NCBI RefSeq assembly: GCF_963676955.1
Contig: NZ_OY781461.1
Location: 3,404,225-3,468,224, forward strand
Direction: 5' to 3'
Source: an uncultured Desulfuromonas sp.
Lineage (GTDB): Bacteria; Desulfobacterota; Desulfuromonadia; Desulfuromonadales; Desulfuromonadaceae
DNA: 64,000 nt
The position numbers and the translations under genes are program-made. The notes beneath the pieces were generated by a model, which did not search any database, was not told the origin of the DNA, and saw only the letters and a program-made list of their open reading frames with translations. Positions 24,653 to 33,876 of the stretch are shown piece by piece (positions within the stretch are counted from its first letter, which is position 1; the number at the start of each line of letters is the position of its first letter).

Positions 24653-24667
24653 ATGACAAAAGAATTA

Positions 24668-24690
24668 GGCCGCCCCATTCAGGGGCGGCC
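24668..24690 (+). terminator. Hairpin after the octahaem cytochrome gene
   Basis: GGCCGCCCC (24668-24676), loop ATTCA, GGGGCGGCC (24682-24690). There is no T-run, so the termination strength is uncertain. Confidence 0.5.
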
Positions 24691-24772
24691 ATCACATATT
24701 CAACACTCAAGAGGCAGGCAATAATAGTCGATTAAGTTGGGCAGGTGATACAACCGCACTCAGGAGAGGTTT

Positions 24773-25951
24773 ATGAAACCGCGCAAGATTAAAGACGATA
24801 TTTACTGGATGGGGTATATCGATTGGGAAGCACGCCTCTTTGATGAGCTTATCCCCCTGCCAGATGGAACTAGTTACAATGCTTACCTTATTGCAGGCAG
24901 CAAAAAGACAGCTCTGATAGACAGCGTAGAGTCAGAGTTTTTCTCTGACCTTGAGGCTCAGCTCAAGGATGTTACCAAGCTTGATTATTTAGTATCATTG
25001 CATGCTGAACAAGATCACTCCGGCAGCATTCCTAGAATCCTGGCTAAATATCCCGAAGCCAAACTAGTAACGAGCCCCAAGGCTAAAGGGATACTCATGG
25101 ATATACTCGATATCGCCGCAGACGCCATTATCACTGTCGCAGACGGAGAAATCCTCTGCCTGGGGGATAAAACACTGGAGTTCATCCATACCCCATGGGT
25201 GCATTGGCCAGAAACCATGGTGGCCTACCTTCAAGAGGATAAGATTCTCTTCAGCTGCGACTTTTTCGGCTCCCATATTGCGACGACTGAGCTATTCGCC
25301 AGTGATGAAGAGCGTGTTTACGAAGCGGCAAAACGCTACTACGCCGAAGTCATGATGCCTTTTGGCAATAGCATCAAAAAGCATCTACAAAAACTTGCAC
25401 CTTATGCAATTGACATCATCGCTCCCAGCCACGGTCCACTGCATAAACGACCATCTTTTATCATTGATGCCCATAAAGACTGGGTCGATGGACAACTGAA
25501 AAATGTGGTCATTTTGCCCTACGTTTCCATGCACAAAAGCACTAAAAAAATGGTAGACCACCTCACCGCCATGCTTACTGAGCAGGGTGTTCGCGTCGAG
25601 CTGTTTAACTTATCAGTTACCGACATTGGCAAACTGGCGATAGCTTTAGTCGATGCTGGAACAATCGTTGTTGGCACCCCAACGGTGCTTGCCGGCCCCC
25701 ATCCCGCCGCCGCTTACTGCGCCTTTTTAGCCAACGCCTTACGTCCGCGAAGCAAATATTTATCGATTATCGGCTCCTATGGTTGGGGCGGTAAAACAGT
25801 AGAAGTGTTGGCTGGAATGGTTCCCAACCTCAAAGTCGAAATTATTGAACCGGTACAGGTAAAAGGGTTTCCAACCGAGGAGGATCTTGCCGCCCTTGAG
25901 ACTTTGGCGAAAACGATAGCGGCTAAACACAAAGAGCAGGGCTTTGTCTAA
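24773..25951 (+). CDS. fprA: A-type flavodiiron protein (NO/O2 reductase)
   Basis: 392 aa, ATG with AGGAGAGG upstream. The N-terminal metallo-beta-lactamase domain carries the diiron motif H-x-E-x-D-H (HAEQDH near 78-83) and later histidines (HGP). The C-terminal flavodoxin domain (from about 250) has an FMN loop around VSMHKSTKKM and GSYGWGGK. It reduces NO to N2O and/or O2 to water in the cytosol, using electrons from rubredoxin or a reductase. It follows the octahaem cytochrome and precedes a haem sensor, which fits NO or O2 defence. No rubredoxin gene is adjacent. Confidence 0.93.
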   Translation: MKPRKIKDDIYWMGYIDWEARLFDELIPLPDGTSYNAYLIAGSKKTALIDSVESEFFSDLEAQLKDVTKLDYLVSLHAEQDHSGSIPRILAKYPEAKLVTSPKAKGILMDILDIAADAIITVADGEILCLGDKTLEFIHTPWVHWPETMVAYLQEDKILFSCDFFGSHIATTELFASDEERVYEAAKRYYAEVMMPFGNSIKKHLQKLAPYAIDIIAPSHGPLHKRPSFIIDAHKDWVDGQLKNVVILPYVSMHKSTKKMVDHLTAMLTEQGVRVELFNLSVTDIGKLAIALVDAGTIVVGTPTVLAGPHPAAAYCAFLANALRPRSKYLSIIGSYGWGGKTVEVLAGMVPNLKVEIIEPVQVKGFPTEEDLAALETLAKTIAAKHKEQGFV

Positions 25952-26022
25952 TCTGCGCACAGATTTCTCCAAAACATTAGATTGTTACCGGTGTTCAGCT
26001 TGGCATATCAAAAGGAAACAAT

Positions 26023-26928
26023 ATGTTGTTGTATCGCGATTTAAAAGAGGACTATCAATTTACCGAGGAAGAAGCGGATATTTTACACAAGCTGCAACCG
26101 CGCATGGAAGCCCTCGCCGAAAAGTTTATCAGTGAATTTTATGACTACATCTGGGGATTTGGCAAAACTGCGCAATTTTTAAAAAACAAAGATATCATTT
26201 CGCACCATCGGGTAAAAATTAAGCAGTGGTTTCTTAATCTATTTTGCGGCGACTACGATCTCACTTATTTCACCAATCTGTACAAAATAGGCGAGATTCA
26301 TGTGAAGATTGGATTGCCTACCCACTACGTCAACTCGGCATTCACTTTCACCAGAACCTTTATAATTAAAAATTCTGTCGACGAAAAAGTTGACAAAAAG
26401 CAGCGCATTGCCGAACTGGCTGCTATAGAAAAAATAATCGACATGAACCTCGATGTACTAACCAGCTCCTACCGCGAAGAGGAGCTAGGTAAGTTTTTAT
26501 CACTCTCTGGTTTTGAAAAAACAATTCTAATCGGGTTAAAAAAGTTCAACTCCTATATAAATCTATTTTTGGCCATAGCTCTGGCATTTGTGGCAATTTT
26601 TTCTATCAGCCTATTTGGTTACGATATCTACCTCCTTTTCTATTCGGATATAGGGGTAGAAAAAGGAATTCTAACCATTCTCGGCAGTTTGCTGGTTTTA
26701 TGGGCAGCGATAGAGTTGATCCATGAAGAAATAAAACACCTGCAGGGAAAAATTTTCGACATCGGCACCTTTATTATGCTGGCCATGGCCGCGCTTATTC
26801 GCAAAGTACTGATATACTCTTTATCTGCTGAAAAATCTCATGAGCTCATTATTATCGGCGGCGTAATCGTTGCGCTCGCCGCTGCTTACTGGCTCATCGG
26901 CAGGCAGGACAAAAAAAGCACGCACTAA
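26023..26928 (+). CDS. Protoglobin sensor domain fused to a PsiE-like membrane domain
   Basis: 301 aa, ATG with AAAAGGAAAC upstream. Residues 1-160 form a globin-coupled-sensor/protoglobin domain; the proximal haem ligand is probably the His in IGEIHVKIGLPTHYV (near 90). From about 175 there are four transmembrane helices, with LLVLWAAIELIHEEIKHLQG and FIMLAMAALIRKVLIY resembling the PsiE (phosphate-starvation-inducible E) family. There is no kinase, GGDEF or MCP output. The haem domain should bind O2, NO or CO and signal to the membrane domain. It follows fprA by 71 nt. The combination is unusual. Confidence 0.7.
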   Translation: MLLYRDLKEDYQFTEEEADILHKLQPRMEALAEKFISEFYDYIWGFGKTAQFLKNKDIISHHRVKIKQWFLNLFCGDYDLTYFTNLYKIGEIHVKIGLPTHYVNSAFTFTRTFIIKNSVDEKVDKKQRIAELAAIEKIIDMNLDVLTSSYREEELGKFLSLSGFEKTILIGLKKFNSYINLFLAIALAFVAIFSISLFGYDIYLLFYSDIGVEKGILTILGSLLVLWAAIELIHEEIKHLQGKIFDIGTFIMLAMAALIRKVLIYSLSAEKSHELIIIGGVIVALAAAYWLIGRQDKKSTH

Positions 26929-26993
26929 ATTTGCCACCACGATGGTCTAACTGAATAAAAAGACCCATTAACTTACGTAGCGAAAGGATGGTA

Positions 26994-27431
26994 ATGGAAG
27001 CTAAGATTGAACAGTATATCCAGGCCATGATTTGCGACCAGGCACCAGATGCTATTTTGTTTGCAGACCGTGCCGGAAATATCCAGTTATGGAATCGCGG
27101 GGCGGAGATGATTTTTGGCTACACCAAAGAGGAGGCCATCGGCAAACAACTTGACCTGATCATCCCGGAGAAACTTCGTCAACGACACAACGACGGCTAT
27201 ATCAGAGTCATCTCAGAGGGGATAAGCAAGTACTGCGATGACCTCCTTTCGGTTCCAGCCTTACCCAAGGATGGACACGCGTTATTCAGCGATTTTTCAA
27301 TCATTATGATTAAAGATAACAACGGCGTGATGCAAGGTGTCGCCGCCATCATGAGAGATTCGAGCGAGCAAAAAAACAAAGAAAAAGAGCTGAAGAATCA
27401 GATCAAACAACTCAAAGCTCAACCAGAATAG
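26994..27431 (+). CDS. Single PAS-domain protein
   Basis: 145 aa; ATG 26994 is preferred over ATG 26988 because AAAGGA then sits 6 nt upstream. One PAS domain (about 10-125) has the typical WNRGAEMIFGYTKEEAIGK turn, then RHNDGYIRV and a C-terminal PAC segment MQGVAAIMRDSSEQ, and the protein ends in a short Lys-rich coiled tail. There is no output domain. Such proteins modulate a partner sensor. It sits between the protoglobin sensor and the haoCA pair; no partner is identified. Confidence 0.8.
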   Translation: MEAKIEQYIQAMICDQAPDAILFADRAGNIQLWNRGAEMIFGYTKEEAIGKQLDLIIPEKLRQRHNDGYIRVISEGISKYCDDLLSVPALPKDGHALFSDFSIIMIKDNNGVMQGVAAIMRDSSEQKNKEKELKNQIKQLKAQPE

Positions 27432-27610
27432 TTTTAGTTTATTGCCAAAAATATCGGCATCAGAAAACTGGTGACATGATACAAACTTAACAAATTTTCT
27501 CAGTCGTCAAACACCTAAATGTGAAAGGAGGTGCAGCGGATCGAAATAGCCCCCGTTACAACACCGAAATTGCAAAAGGTAGCAACTTTGTACTGAAAGG
27601 AGGTGTTTGC

Positions 27611-28138
27611 ATGAAAAGATGGATGAAAGCCGTACTGCTGGTGGCAACCGGGGTTATTCTTGGTGTGCCCCTTATGAGTATGGGTTATTACACCATGGTA
27701 CGCACATCCACCCCGCAATTCTGCGCCATGTGTCACGAAATACGACCTGCCTACCGGGACTGGCAAACCTCCAGTCATGGGTTTAACACTCAGGGCGTTG
27801 TAGCGGATTGCATGGACTGTCACCTTCCAGCACCGCATGACACTTTCGATTTTTTCTATGCTAAGGCCTATCATGGAGTCAAGGATGTTGTCGCGCATCT
27901 GTTTCTTGATGAATATGATCGCGAAAAAAATCGTCACCATGCTTGGGCAGACATCAGCAATGATCAATGCATGAAATGCCATCGAAACCTGCTCTATATG
28001 CCTGATAAGCGTGGTGCCATGATGGCTCATAGAACTGTCGTCTATGCCCGAGAAGGTTACGAAAAATTGTGTACTGACTGTCACAGATATTTAGTGCATA
28101 AACCCAAATCCAGCTATTCCTATAGTCAAAAATTGTAA
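27611..28138 (+). CDS. haoC: NapC/NrfH-family tetrahaem quinol dehydrogenase (HaoC-like)
   Basis: 175 aa from ATG 27611, with a strong AAAGGAGGTG upstream; a frame starting at 27521 only prolongs it over a second, similar ribosome binding site. One N-terminal membrane anchor (about 7-27), then four haem sites: CAMCH (the Met-ligated type first site of NrfH/NapC), CMDCH, CMKCH and CTDCH. It takes electrons from menaquinol and hands them to a periplasmic multihaem enzyme. The next gene is the octahaem HaoA homologue, 40 nt away, which is the HaoC-HaoA arrangement of epsilonproteobacteria. Confidence 0.85.
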   Translation: MKRWMKAVLLVATGVILGVPLMSMGYYTMVRTSTPQFCAMCHEIRPAYRDWQTSSHGFNTQGVVADCMDCHLPAPHDTFDFFYAKAYHGVKDVVAHLFLDEYDREKNRHHAWADISNDQCMKCHRNLLYMPDKRGAMMAHRTVVYAREGYEKLCTDCHRYLVHKPKSSYSYSQKL

Positions 28139-28178
28139 CAACACAGCGTGATGCCATTCTAGGGAGAAAGGAACTGCC

Positions 28179-29561
28179 ATGAAAACGTCAATAACTGTTG
28201 TTGTCTCTGTAATTCTCGGTTTGGTTCTGGCAGGAACAACATTTGCTGCTAACCAAGTTAAACTCAAAGATTTTCGCCTGGAACGCAGCATGTCCAAACA
28301 AGCACAAGCTTGTCTGGAATGCCATAAACAGGAGCATCCGGGCATTTTCTCGGACTGGGCGGAGAGCCGCCATGCAAGCGCTAACATTACCTGTCTTGAT
28401 TGCCACTTAGCCGATGAGACAGACTCGGATATCAGCCAGACCCATTTTAAGCAATATCAACGCAATGACACCCCGTGGGGCCGTTCTGAATACCGCGTGC
28501 CCATCGCTGAAGTCGTCACCCCAAAAGACTGTTCTCGCTGTCATCCCGACGAAGTCAAAGAGTACAGCGTCAGCAAACATGCCAATACGATTGAAATCAT
28601 GTGGAAGGTCGATCCGTGGCTGAACAAGGGAATGAACTCCGATATCGAACGCCAGGCAGGGTGCTATTACTGCCACGGCACGATTCTGGAGATGGATGAC
28701 CAAGGGCGGCTTTCATCAGAAACCTGGCCGAATGTCGGAGTGGGACGCATCAACCTTGACGGCAGCAAGGGAAGCTGCACAAGTTGCCATACGCGCCATC
28801 GTTTTTCTGTAGCTGAAGCTCGCAAGCCAGAGGCTTGCGGACAATGCCATTTAGGTCCGGATCATCCACAGATTGAAATCTTTACCGAATCCAAGCACGG
28901 TGATATCTATGCCGCCTTTGGTGACGATTACAATTGGGATGCCGCACCAGGGACCTGGACACCAGGCATTGATTATCGAGGACCCACGTGCGCATCTTGT
29001 CACATGAGTGGTTCCGGGAATCAAATGACAACCCACGATGTCACAGAACGGTTAAGCTGGGAGTTGCAGGCACCGCTCACGGTCCGCCCAGAGGATTTCA
29101 AACCATTCCCAGCCAAGAGTAACTGGGTTACCGAGCGCAACAAGATGAAAGACGTGTGTAAACAATGCCACGCCAAAAACTGGGTTGAAGACCATTACAC
29201 CAAAACCGATGCCGTGATCAACGAGTACAACGAAGTGTATTACAAACCGGCAAAAGCCATGCTTGATGATCTTTACAGCAAAGGTCTTCTCGATAAGAGT
29301 AAATTTTTCGATGAGCATCTTGAGGTCGAATTCTACGAGCTGTGGCACCACGAAGGTCGTCGAGCACGCATGGGGACGGCAATGATGGCACCAGATTATG
29401 CTTGGTGGCATGGTTTCTATGAGTGCAAACACCGGTATAATGGGTTTATGCAAGAAGCTCGACACCTGATTGAGACAGGCGAAAAAGCCTATATCTTTAA
29501 AGACTTCCCCAATGCCACTGGGGACACAACCCGACCACCGGTTCTATTTGGCAAACCATAA
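28179..29561 (+). CDS. haoA: Octahaem HAO-family reductase (epsilon-HAO/HaoA-like)
   Basis: 460 aa, ATG with AGAAAGGAA upstream and a signal peptide to about residue 24 (TFAA). Haem sites: CLECH, CLDCH, CSRCH, CYYCH (the position of the active-site haem in HAO), CTSCH, CGQCH, CASCH and CKQCH. The C-terminal part with MAPDYAWWHGFYECKHRY matches the region of HAO that holds the crosslinking tyrosine in nitrifiers; whether that Tyr is kept needs an alignment. With HaoC it should reduce nitrite or hydroxylamine to ammonium in the periplasm. Its terminator follows at 29586. Confidence 0.85.
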   Translation: MKTSITVVVSVILGLVLAGTTFAANQVKLKDFRLERSMSKQAQACLECHKQEHPGIFSDWAESRHASANITCLDCHLADETDSDISQTHFKQYQRNDTPWGRSEYRVPIAEVVTPKDCSRCHPDEVKEYSVSKHANTIEIMWKVDPWLNKGMNSDIERQAGCYYCHGTILEMDDQGRLSSETWPNVGVGRINLDGSKGSCTSCHTRHRFSVAEARKPEACGQCHLGPDHPQIEIFTESKHGDIYAAFGDDYNWDAAPGTWTPGIDYRGPTCASCHMSGSGNQMTTHDVTERLSWELQAPLTVRPEDFKPFPAKSNWVTERNKMKDVCKQCHAKNWVEDHYTKTDAVINEYNEVYYKPAKAMLDDLYSKGLLDKSKFFDEHLEVEFYELWHHEGRRARMGTAMMAPDYAWWHGFYECKHRYNGFMQEARHLIETGEKAYIFKDFPNATGDTTRPPVLFGKP

Positions 29562-29585
29562 TCCCAATCAGGGTTCTGACTGAAC

Positions 29586-29619
29586 AGCCCCCCTGTCTCG
29601 CATGCGACAGGGGGGCTTT
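29586..29619 (+). terminator. Rho-independent terminator of haoCA
   Basis: A 12-bp GC-rich stem, AGCCCCCCTGTC (29586-29597) and GACAGGGGGGCT (29606-29617), followed by a short T-run. Confidence 0.8.
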
Positions 29620-29733
29620 ATCAGAACTGCACGATGAGTAAAAGCAGAGACTCTGAGATTCCCATATACTGGCCAAAAGACTTCAATTAAAGGAAAGAAT
29701 TCGTTCGCAGAGAAAAAATCTTATCCTCCCAGC

Positions 29734-32028
29734 CTAGCTTATAAATCCATCTTCCGTAATTTTCGATAAAATATCTGCCATTTTTTGTGGTTTTGAGAAG
29801 TAATAACCTTGGCCAAACTGACAACTTGAATTTTTTGCCAGATATTCCAACTGCTCTAAGGTTTCAATTCCTTCCGCAACGACCTCAACATTAAGGCGCT
29901 CAGCCATAAAAAGGACACTATCGACAATGACACGATCTTTTTCGTTGTTGAGCATATCCTGGACAAACGTTTTATCAATTTTTATAAAATCAATGGGCAG
30001 GTGTTTCAGTTGGTAAAGAGACGAAAACCCTGTACCAAAATCATCAACAGCAACTCGAACTCCTCGCGCTCTTAACAACTTCAAAGCTGAAGCGGTATAT
30101 TCAACGTTATCCATGATAGCCGTTTCAGTGAGTTCGAGAATAATTTGCTTTTGCGCCGCGCTGCGCTTGAACAAGCGTGCGACCTGGCGGTGAAACCCTT
30201 TTTGCAAAAAACATTTTGCTGAAAGATTAACTGCAATACTATAGTTGCCAACAGATCCGGACTCGATCATCTTTTTTGCCTGTATCAGCACCCATTTGTC
30301 GATGTCATGAATCTGCCCGCAGCGCTCGGCTACAGGAATAAAAATGTCTGGCGGCACAAGGCCCAACGCCTCATTCTCCCAACGCAGCAAAGCCTCAAAG
30401 CCTTTTAGTTTTCCGCTATCAAGATAGACCACCGGTTGCAACATCAAATAGAGCTCATTGTTTTTTATTGCTTTTTTCAGACCTTGTTCAATGCAGAGCT
30501 GTTCTTCAACAAATTTATTGAGTTCATCTGTAAAAAAGACAAATTTATTTTTACCTGAGTTCTTCGCATGGTACATCGCTGTGTCGGCATATTTCATCAG
30601 GGTGTCGTAATCTGCCGCATCATCGGGAAAAACAGCAATTCCCATGCTCGCATTCACATGTAATTCCTTCCCTTCAACGTGAATCGGCCGGGCCAGCACA
30701 GATTGGATCTTCTTCAAGATTGCAGTCAGATCCGCTTCTTCCTTCAAATCATCAACAAGAAGAATGAATTCATCGCCACCGATACGGGAAACAACATCTG
30801 TTTTGCGTAGAACATCCGCAAAAGCATTCCCAACAGATTTCAACAATTGATCGCCGATACGATGGCTAAAGGTATCATTGATCATTTTAAAGTTATCAAG
30901 GTCAAGCATGACCAGAGCAACCATGCTGCCATGCCTTTTGCTGTGTTCGATGGCATGTTCAACCTGAGTTTTCAGATAGGTTCGATTGGGGAGGCCAGTG
31001 AGCGCATCATGGAGAGCCATAAATTCAAGACGTTTTTTTCCTTCGACAAGTTTCGTGATATCATTCAGTACACCGATATGATGTTCAATTTCGCCTTGTT
31101 CATCCCGTAACAAAAAGGCATAGCTGTCCTGATAGTATTTTTCTCCATTTTTCCTGAGATTGACAAACGTTCCACTCCACTCCCCCTTGTTCAGCAAATC
31201 ATCCCAGAATCCTTCATAAAACACAGGTTCCTGTTCTGCAGATTTGAGAACGGACGGATCCCGACCAAGCACTTCTTTATCTGAATAGCCAGTAATTCTT
31301 GAGAATGCCGGATTAACCTCGATGATCTTATTTTTAGGATCGGTAATCATGATTCCATCATTGGCGTGACAGAATATTTTTTCATAAATGCGTAATTGCT
31401 TTGTCTGGGAATCCACCATCTCTTTCATCTGATATAAATTCAGATTCGCTCTTCTCAAGGTCGGTTTGAGAATAAAAACTGCCTCCAGAATAAGCGTTAA
31501 CAGCGTTCCAAAGAGGATATACCCCTCAACCCTCATCATGCTGGCCGTCTTCTGCTCGCTTTCTTTTTGATACTGTTTCACAGCACCATCAAGAGTCGGC
31601 AGAAGACTAGATGCATGTCGGACAATATCCTCTGCGGTAATTCCAGGCTCGTGATCGATAAATTGATCTAAAACCTCAAAAAAATTTCTAGCAGCAAGAT
31701 CCAGTTGAACAGGTTTTGAGAAATAAACATCCTCCAGCATGTCAGAAGGAATATTGTTAACGAGAAAAGAATGATCTCGCTCCATCTGCTCTTTGAGCAA
31801 GGACAATTCCTGGAAACTCTTCTGAGAATTTGAAACTAACGACAATTCGGCAACCAGGGCCGTTCGCTGTGAAAGCATTCGCTGCTTACCGCTAATATTG
31901 ATCAACTCGGCGTAATGTTTTTGAGAGACAATCTGATTGTGCATTGCCAGATAGGCAAAAAAAGCCCACATGGCAAGGAGGAGGAAGGAGACAAGATAGG
32001 CTTTTGTCAGGGATGTTACACAGAACAT
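29734..32028 (-). CDS. PilJ-type sensor, PAS, GGDEF and EAL protein
   Basis: 764 aa, ATG with GAGGT upstream. An N-terminal TM is followed by a periplasmic four-helix PilJ/NarX-like segment with INISGKQRMLSQRTAL (near 43-58) and a second TM near 165-185. Then come PAS (about 215-330), GGDEF with an intact GGDEF motif (about 345-500) and an EAL domain with EALLRW and the loop DDFGTGFSS (about 515-750). Both catalytic motifs are present, so it may make or degrade cyclic di-GMP; the direction is not predictable. The P-box-like motif resembles nitrate sensors. It is the second of two divergently related sensor genes here. Confidence 0.88.
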   Translation of the reverse strand: MFCVTSLTKAYLVSFLLLAMWAFFAYLAMHNQIVSQKHYAELINISGKQRMLSQRTALVAELSLVSNSQKSFQELSLLKEQMERDHSFLVNNIPSDMLEDVYFSKPVQLDLAARNFFEVLDQFIDHEPGITAEDIVRHASSLLPTLDGAVKQYQKESEQKTASMMRVEGYILFGTLLTLILEAVFILKPTLRRANLNLYQMKEMVDSQTKQLRIYEKIFCHANDGIMITDPKNKIIEVNPAFSRITGYSDKEVLGRDPSVLKSAEQEPVFYEGFWDDLLNKGEWSGTFVNLRKNGEKYYQDSYAFLLRDEQGEIEHHIGVLNDITKLVEGKKRLEFMALHDALTGLPNRTYLKTQVEHAIEHSKRHGSMVALVMLDLDNFKMINDTFSHRIGDQLLKSVGNAFADVLRKTDVVSRIGGDEFILLVDDLKEEADLTAILKKIQSVLARPIHVEGKELHVNASMGIAVFPDDAADYDTLMKYADTAMYHAKNSGKNKFVFFTDELNKFVEEQLCIEQGLKKAIKNNELYLMLQPVVYLDSGKLKGFEALLRWENEALGLVPPDIFIPVAERCGQIHDIDKWVLIQAKKMIESGSVGNYSIAVNLSAKCFLQKGFHRQVARLFKRSAAQKQIILELTETAIMDNVEYTASALKLLRARGVRVAVDDFGTGFSSLYQLKHLPIDFIKIDKTFVQDMLNNEKDRVIVDSVLFMAERLNVEVVAEGIETLEQLEYLAKNSSCQFGQGYYFSKPQKMADILSKITEDGFIS

Positions 32029-32094
32029 TTTCTACCTCTATAAGACAAAGATACGATTTTATCTTTAAAAGGTAGCACATTAGATAAAATTATC

Positions 32095-32142
32095 TAGCCA
32101 GCATTCTACCCTACTGCAAATAGTGGGGTAGAATGCTGGCTA
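32095..32142 (-). terminator. Terminator of the chemoreceptor gene
   Basis: A 21-bp stem with one G-T pair (32095-32115 and 32122-32142) and loop GCAAAT, 67 nt after the chemoreceptor stop, with T-rich DNA beyond it on the minus strand. Confidence 0.7.
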
Positions 32143-32208
32143 CGGTTGTTGATCAATCACGCCATAAAATTACATCCTTAGCGATTCAGATAAATACTCT
32201 GTTTAATA

Positions 32209-33876
32209 TCATTGTCTAGACAGGAGCTTTGGACAAAGCCCATTCTGCAATTTAAAACCGGCCAGCATTTCTCTCATCTGGGCTGATTGGGAAGCAAGTT
32301 GCTCTCCAGTAGCAGCGCTTTGGACAGCGTTGCTGGTGTTCTGCTGAGTCACCTTGTCAATCTCTTCCAAACCGATATGAATCTGGGCGATTCCTTGGGA
32401 TTGCTCATCGGATGAAGCTGTAATCTCTCCGACTAAATCCGTCACCTTGGTGATACTCTGAACAATATCGGTCAATGCATCAGCAGTGCTTTGAGCAATC
32501 TGAGTGCCATTCCCGGCCTTGCTGACGGCGCCATCAATCAGAGCGGCCGTTTCGCTGGCAGCCTTAGCGCTTCGTGCAGCAAGATTACGGACTTCTTCCG
32601 CCACTACGGCAAAACCTTTTCCATGTTGACCTGCACGTGCTGCTTCCACCGCTGCATTCAAGGCCAGCAAATTTGTCTGGAATGCAATCTCATCAATCAC
32701 CTTGATGATTCGGGAAATATCTTGAGCCGATTCGTTAATTTCGGCCATCGCCGCAACCATATCCTGCATTTGACTGTTCCCGTGCCCCGCCACGTCACGA
32801 GCCTGTTCCGCTAACTGGTTCACCTGTACGGCATTGTCGGCATTTTGCTTGGTCCGTGAGCCCATATCAGCCATTGAACTGGTGATCTGTTCAAGGGAAC
32901 TGGCTTGCTCAGTTGCAGCCTGCGACAAGGTCTGACTGGTTTCGGAAATCTGCTCTGATCCGGCAGCGATTTGCTCGGCTGCTAACTGAACCTGTCCCAT
33001 ACTATCGTTAAGAGCGGTATTTGCTTTAGCCAGCGGTTCACGAATCAAGCCCTGGGCCTGGAAGGTAAAATCACCTTGAGCCAGATGTTCGAAGGCACTG
33101 AGGATTTCATGCTCAAGATTATCGGCAAAGCCATCCATGGTTTTCGCCATCTCACCAATTTCGTCACAGCGCTTCATTTTCAGCCGCTGAGTTAAATCCC
33201 CGCGTTCCAAGGCCTTAATCATGATTATCAACTGCCTTACCGGACGTAAGATCAGGCCATTGAGGACAATTGCACAGACCACAAAGACAAGAACAGCCAA
33301 AGCGATTCCGCTAAAGAGAATCATTTCCAGGGTCTGTACCTTTTCACGGGCATTTGCCTCAAACATTTGCACCGCCTTGTTCATCTCAGTAAGCAGAGCA
33401 ATATTCTCCGATAATATGTGCTTTAGTGCATTTTGGAACTCAACGGTATCAGTGGTGTGGGTCAATATCTGCTGGATTTTCGGGGAAAATTGTTCCCATA
33501 TTGATTTAACCACCAAAAGTTGCTCATGAATCGGACCTTCTGACGTCGCTGGCAATCCCATGTCAGAGTCTCCATCAATCAATGCCTTGAGAGAGCGATC
33601 AAACAAACTCTTGGTGGCCTCAAGTTGCTCCTTTGCGACTGATGCATTTGAAGATGCCGCAACCATGAGCACTTCTTTACTCATCTTCTGGCTAAGCATC
33701 CGCTGACGGCCGGCAATGTTAATTACCGGAGCATCCTTTTTTTGGGTGGCCAAAAAATACATCGACATACTGCTTATTCCAATTGCCGTTAAAACAGCAA
33801 GACCAACCAGCCCCAATAAAATTGTACGAATCCCTACAAATGAATGCGTTTGAGTATCTTTCACTTTTTCAGCCAT
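32209..33876 (-). CDS. Methyl-accepting chemotaxis protein with PilJ-type sensor
   Basis: 555 aa. A TM near 15-40, then a four-helix periplasmic sensor with [16 protein letters not shown] (about 48-63), a second TM near 190-210, a HAMP domain and the MCP signalling domain with the hairpin tip [20 protein letters not shown] (near 385-404). The P-box-like segment resembles nitrate-binding PilJ/NarX domains. There is no CheR-tethering pentapeptide at the C-terminus. It has its own terminator. Upstream is GTGAATTCCGATTCAC, the same operator core as before the RND operon. Confidence 0.9.
   Translation of the reverse strand: MAEKVKDTQTHSFVGIRTILLGLVGLAVLTAIGISSMSMYFLATQKKDAPVINIAGRQRMLSQKMSKEVLMVAASSNASVAKEQLEATKSLFDRSLKALIDGDSDMGLPATSEGPIHEQLLVVKSIWEQFSPKIQQILTHTTDTVEFQNALKHILSENIALLTEMNKAVQMFEANAREKVQTLEMILFSGIALAVLVFVVCAIVLNGLILRPVRQLIIMIKALERGDLTQRLKMKRCDEIGEMAKTMDGFADNLEHEILSAFEHLAQGDFTFQAQGLIREPLAKANTALNDSMGQVQLAAEQIAAGSEQISETSQTLSQAATEQASSLEQITSSMADMGSRTKQNADNAVQVNQLAEQARDVAGHGNSQMQDMVAAMAEINESAQDISRIIKVIDEIAFQTNLLALNAAVEAARAGQHGKGFAVVAEEVRNLAARSAKAASETAALIDGAVSKAGNGTQIAQSTADALTDIVQSITKVTDLVGEITASSDEQSQGIAQIHIGLEEIDKVTQQNTSNAVQSAATGEQLASQSAQMREMLAGFKLQNGLCPKLLSRQ

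Noticed and set aside
27531-27596. Possible 21-codon leader peptide before haoC
   Set aside because: A second AAAGGAGGTG stands at 27523, but the only start (GTG) is too close to it and no other start fits; probably a duplicated ribosome binding site.
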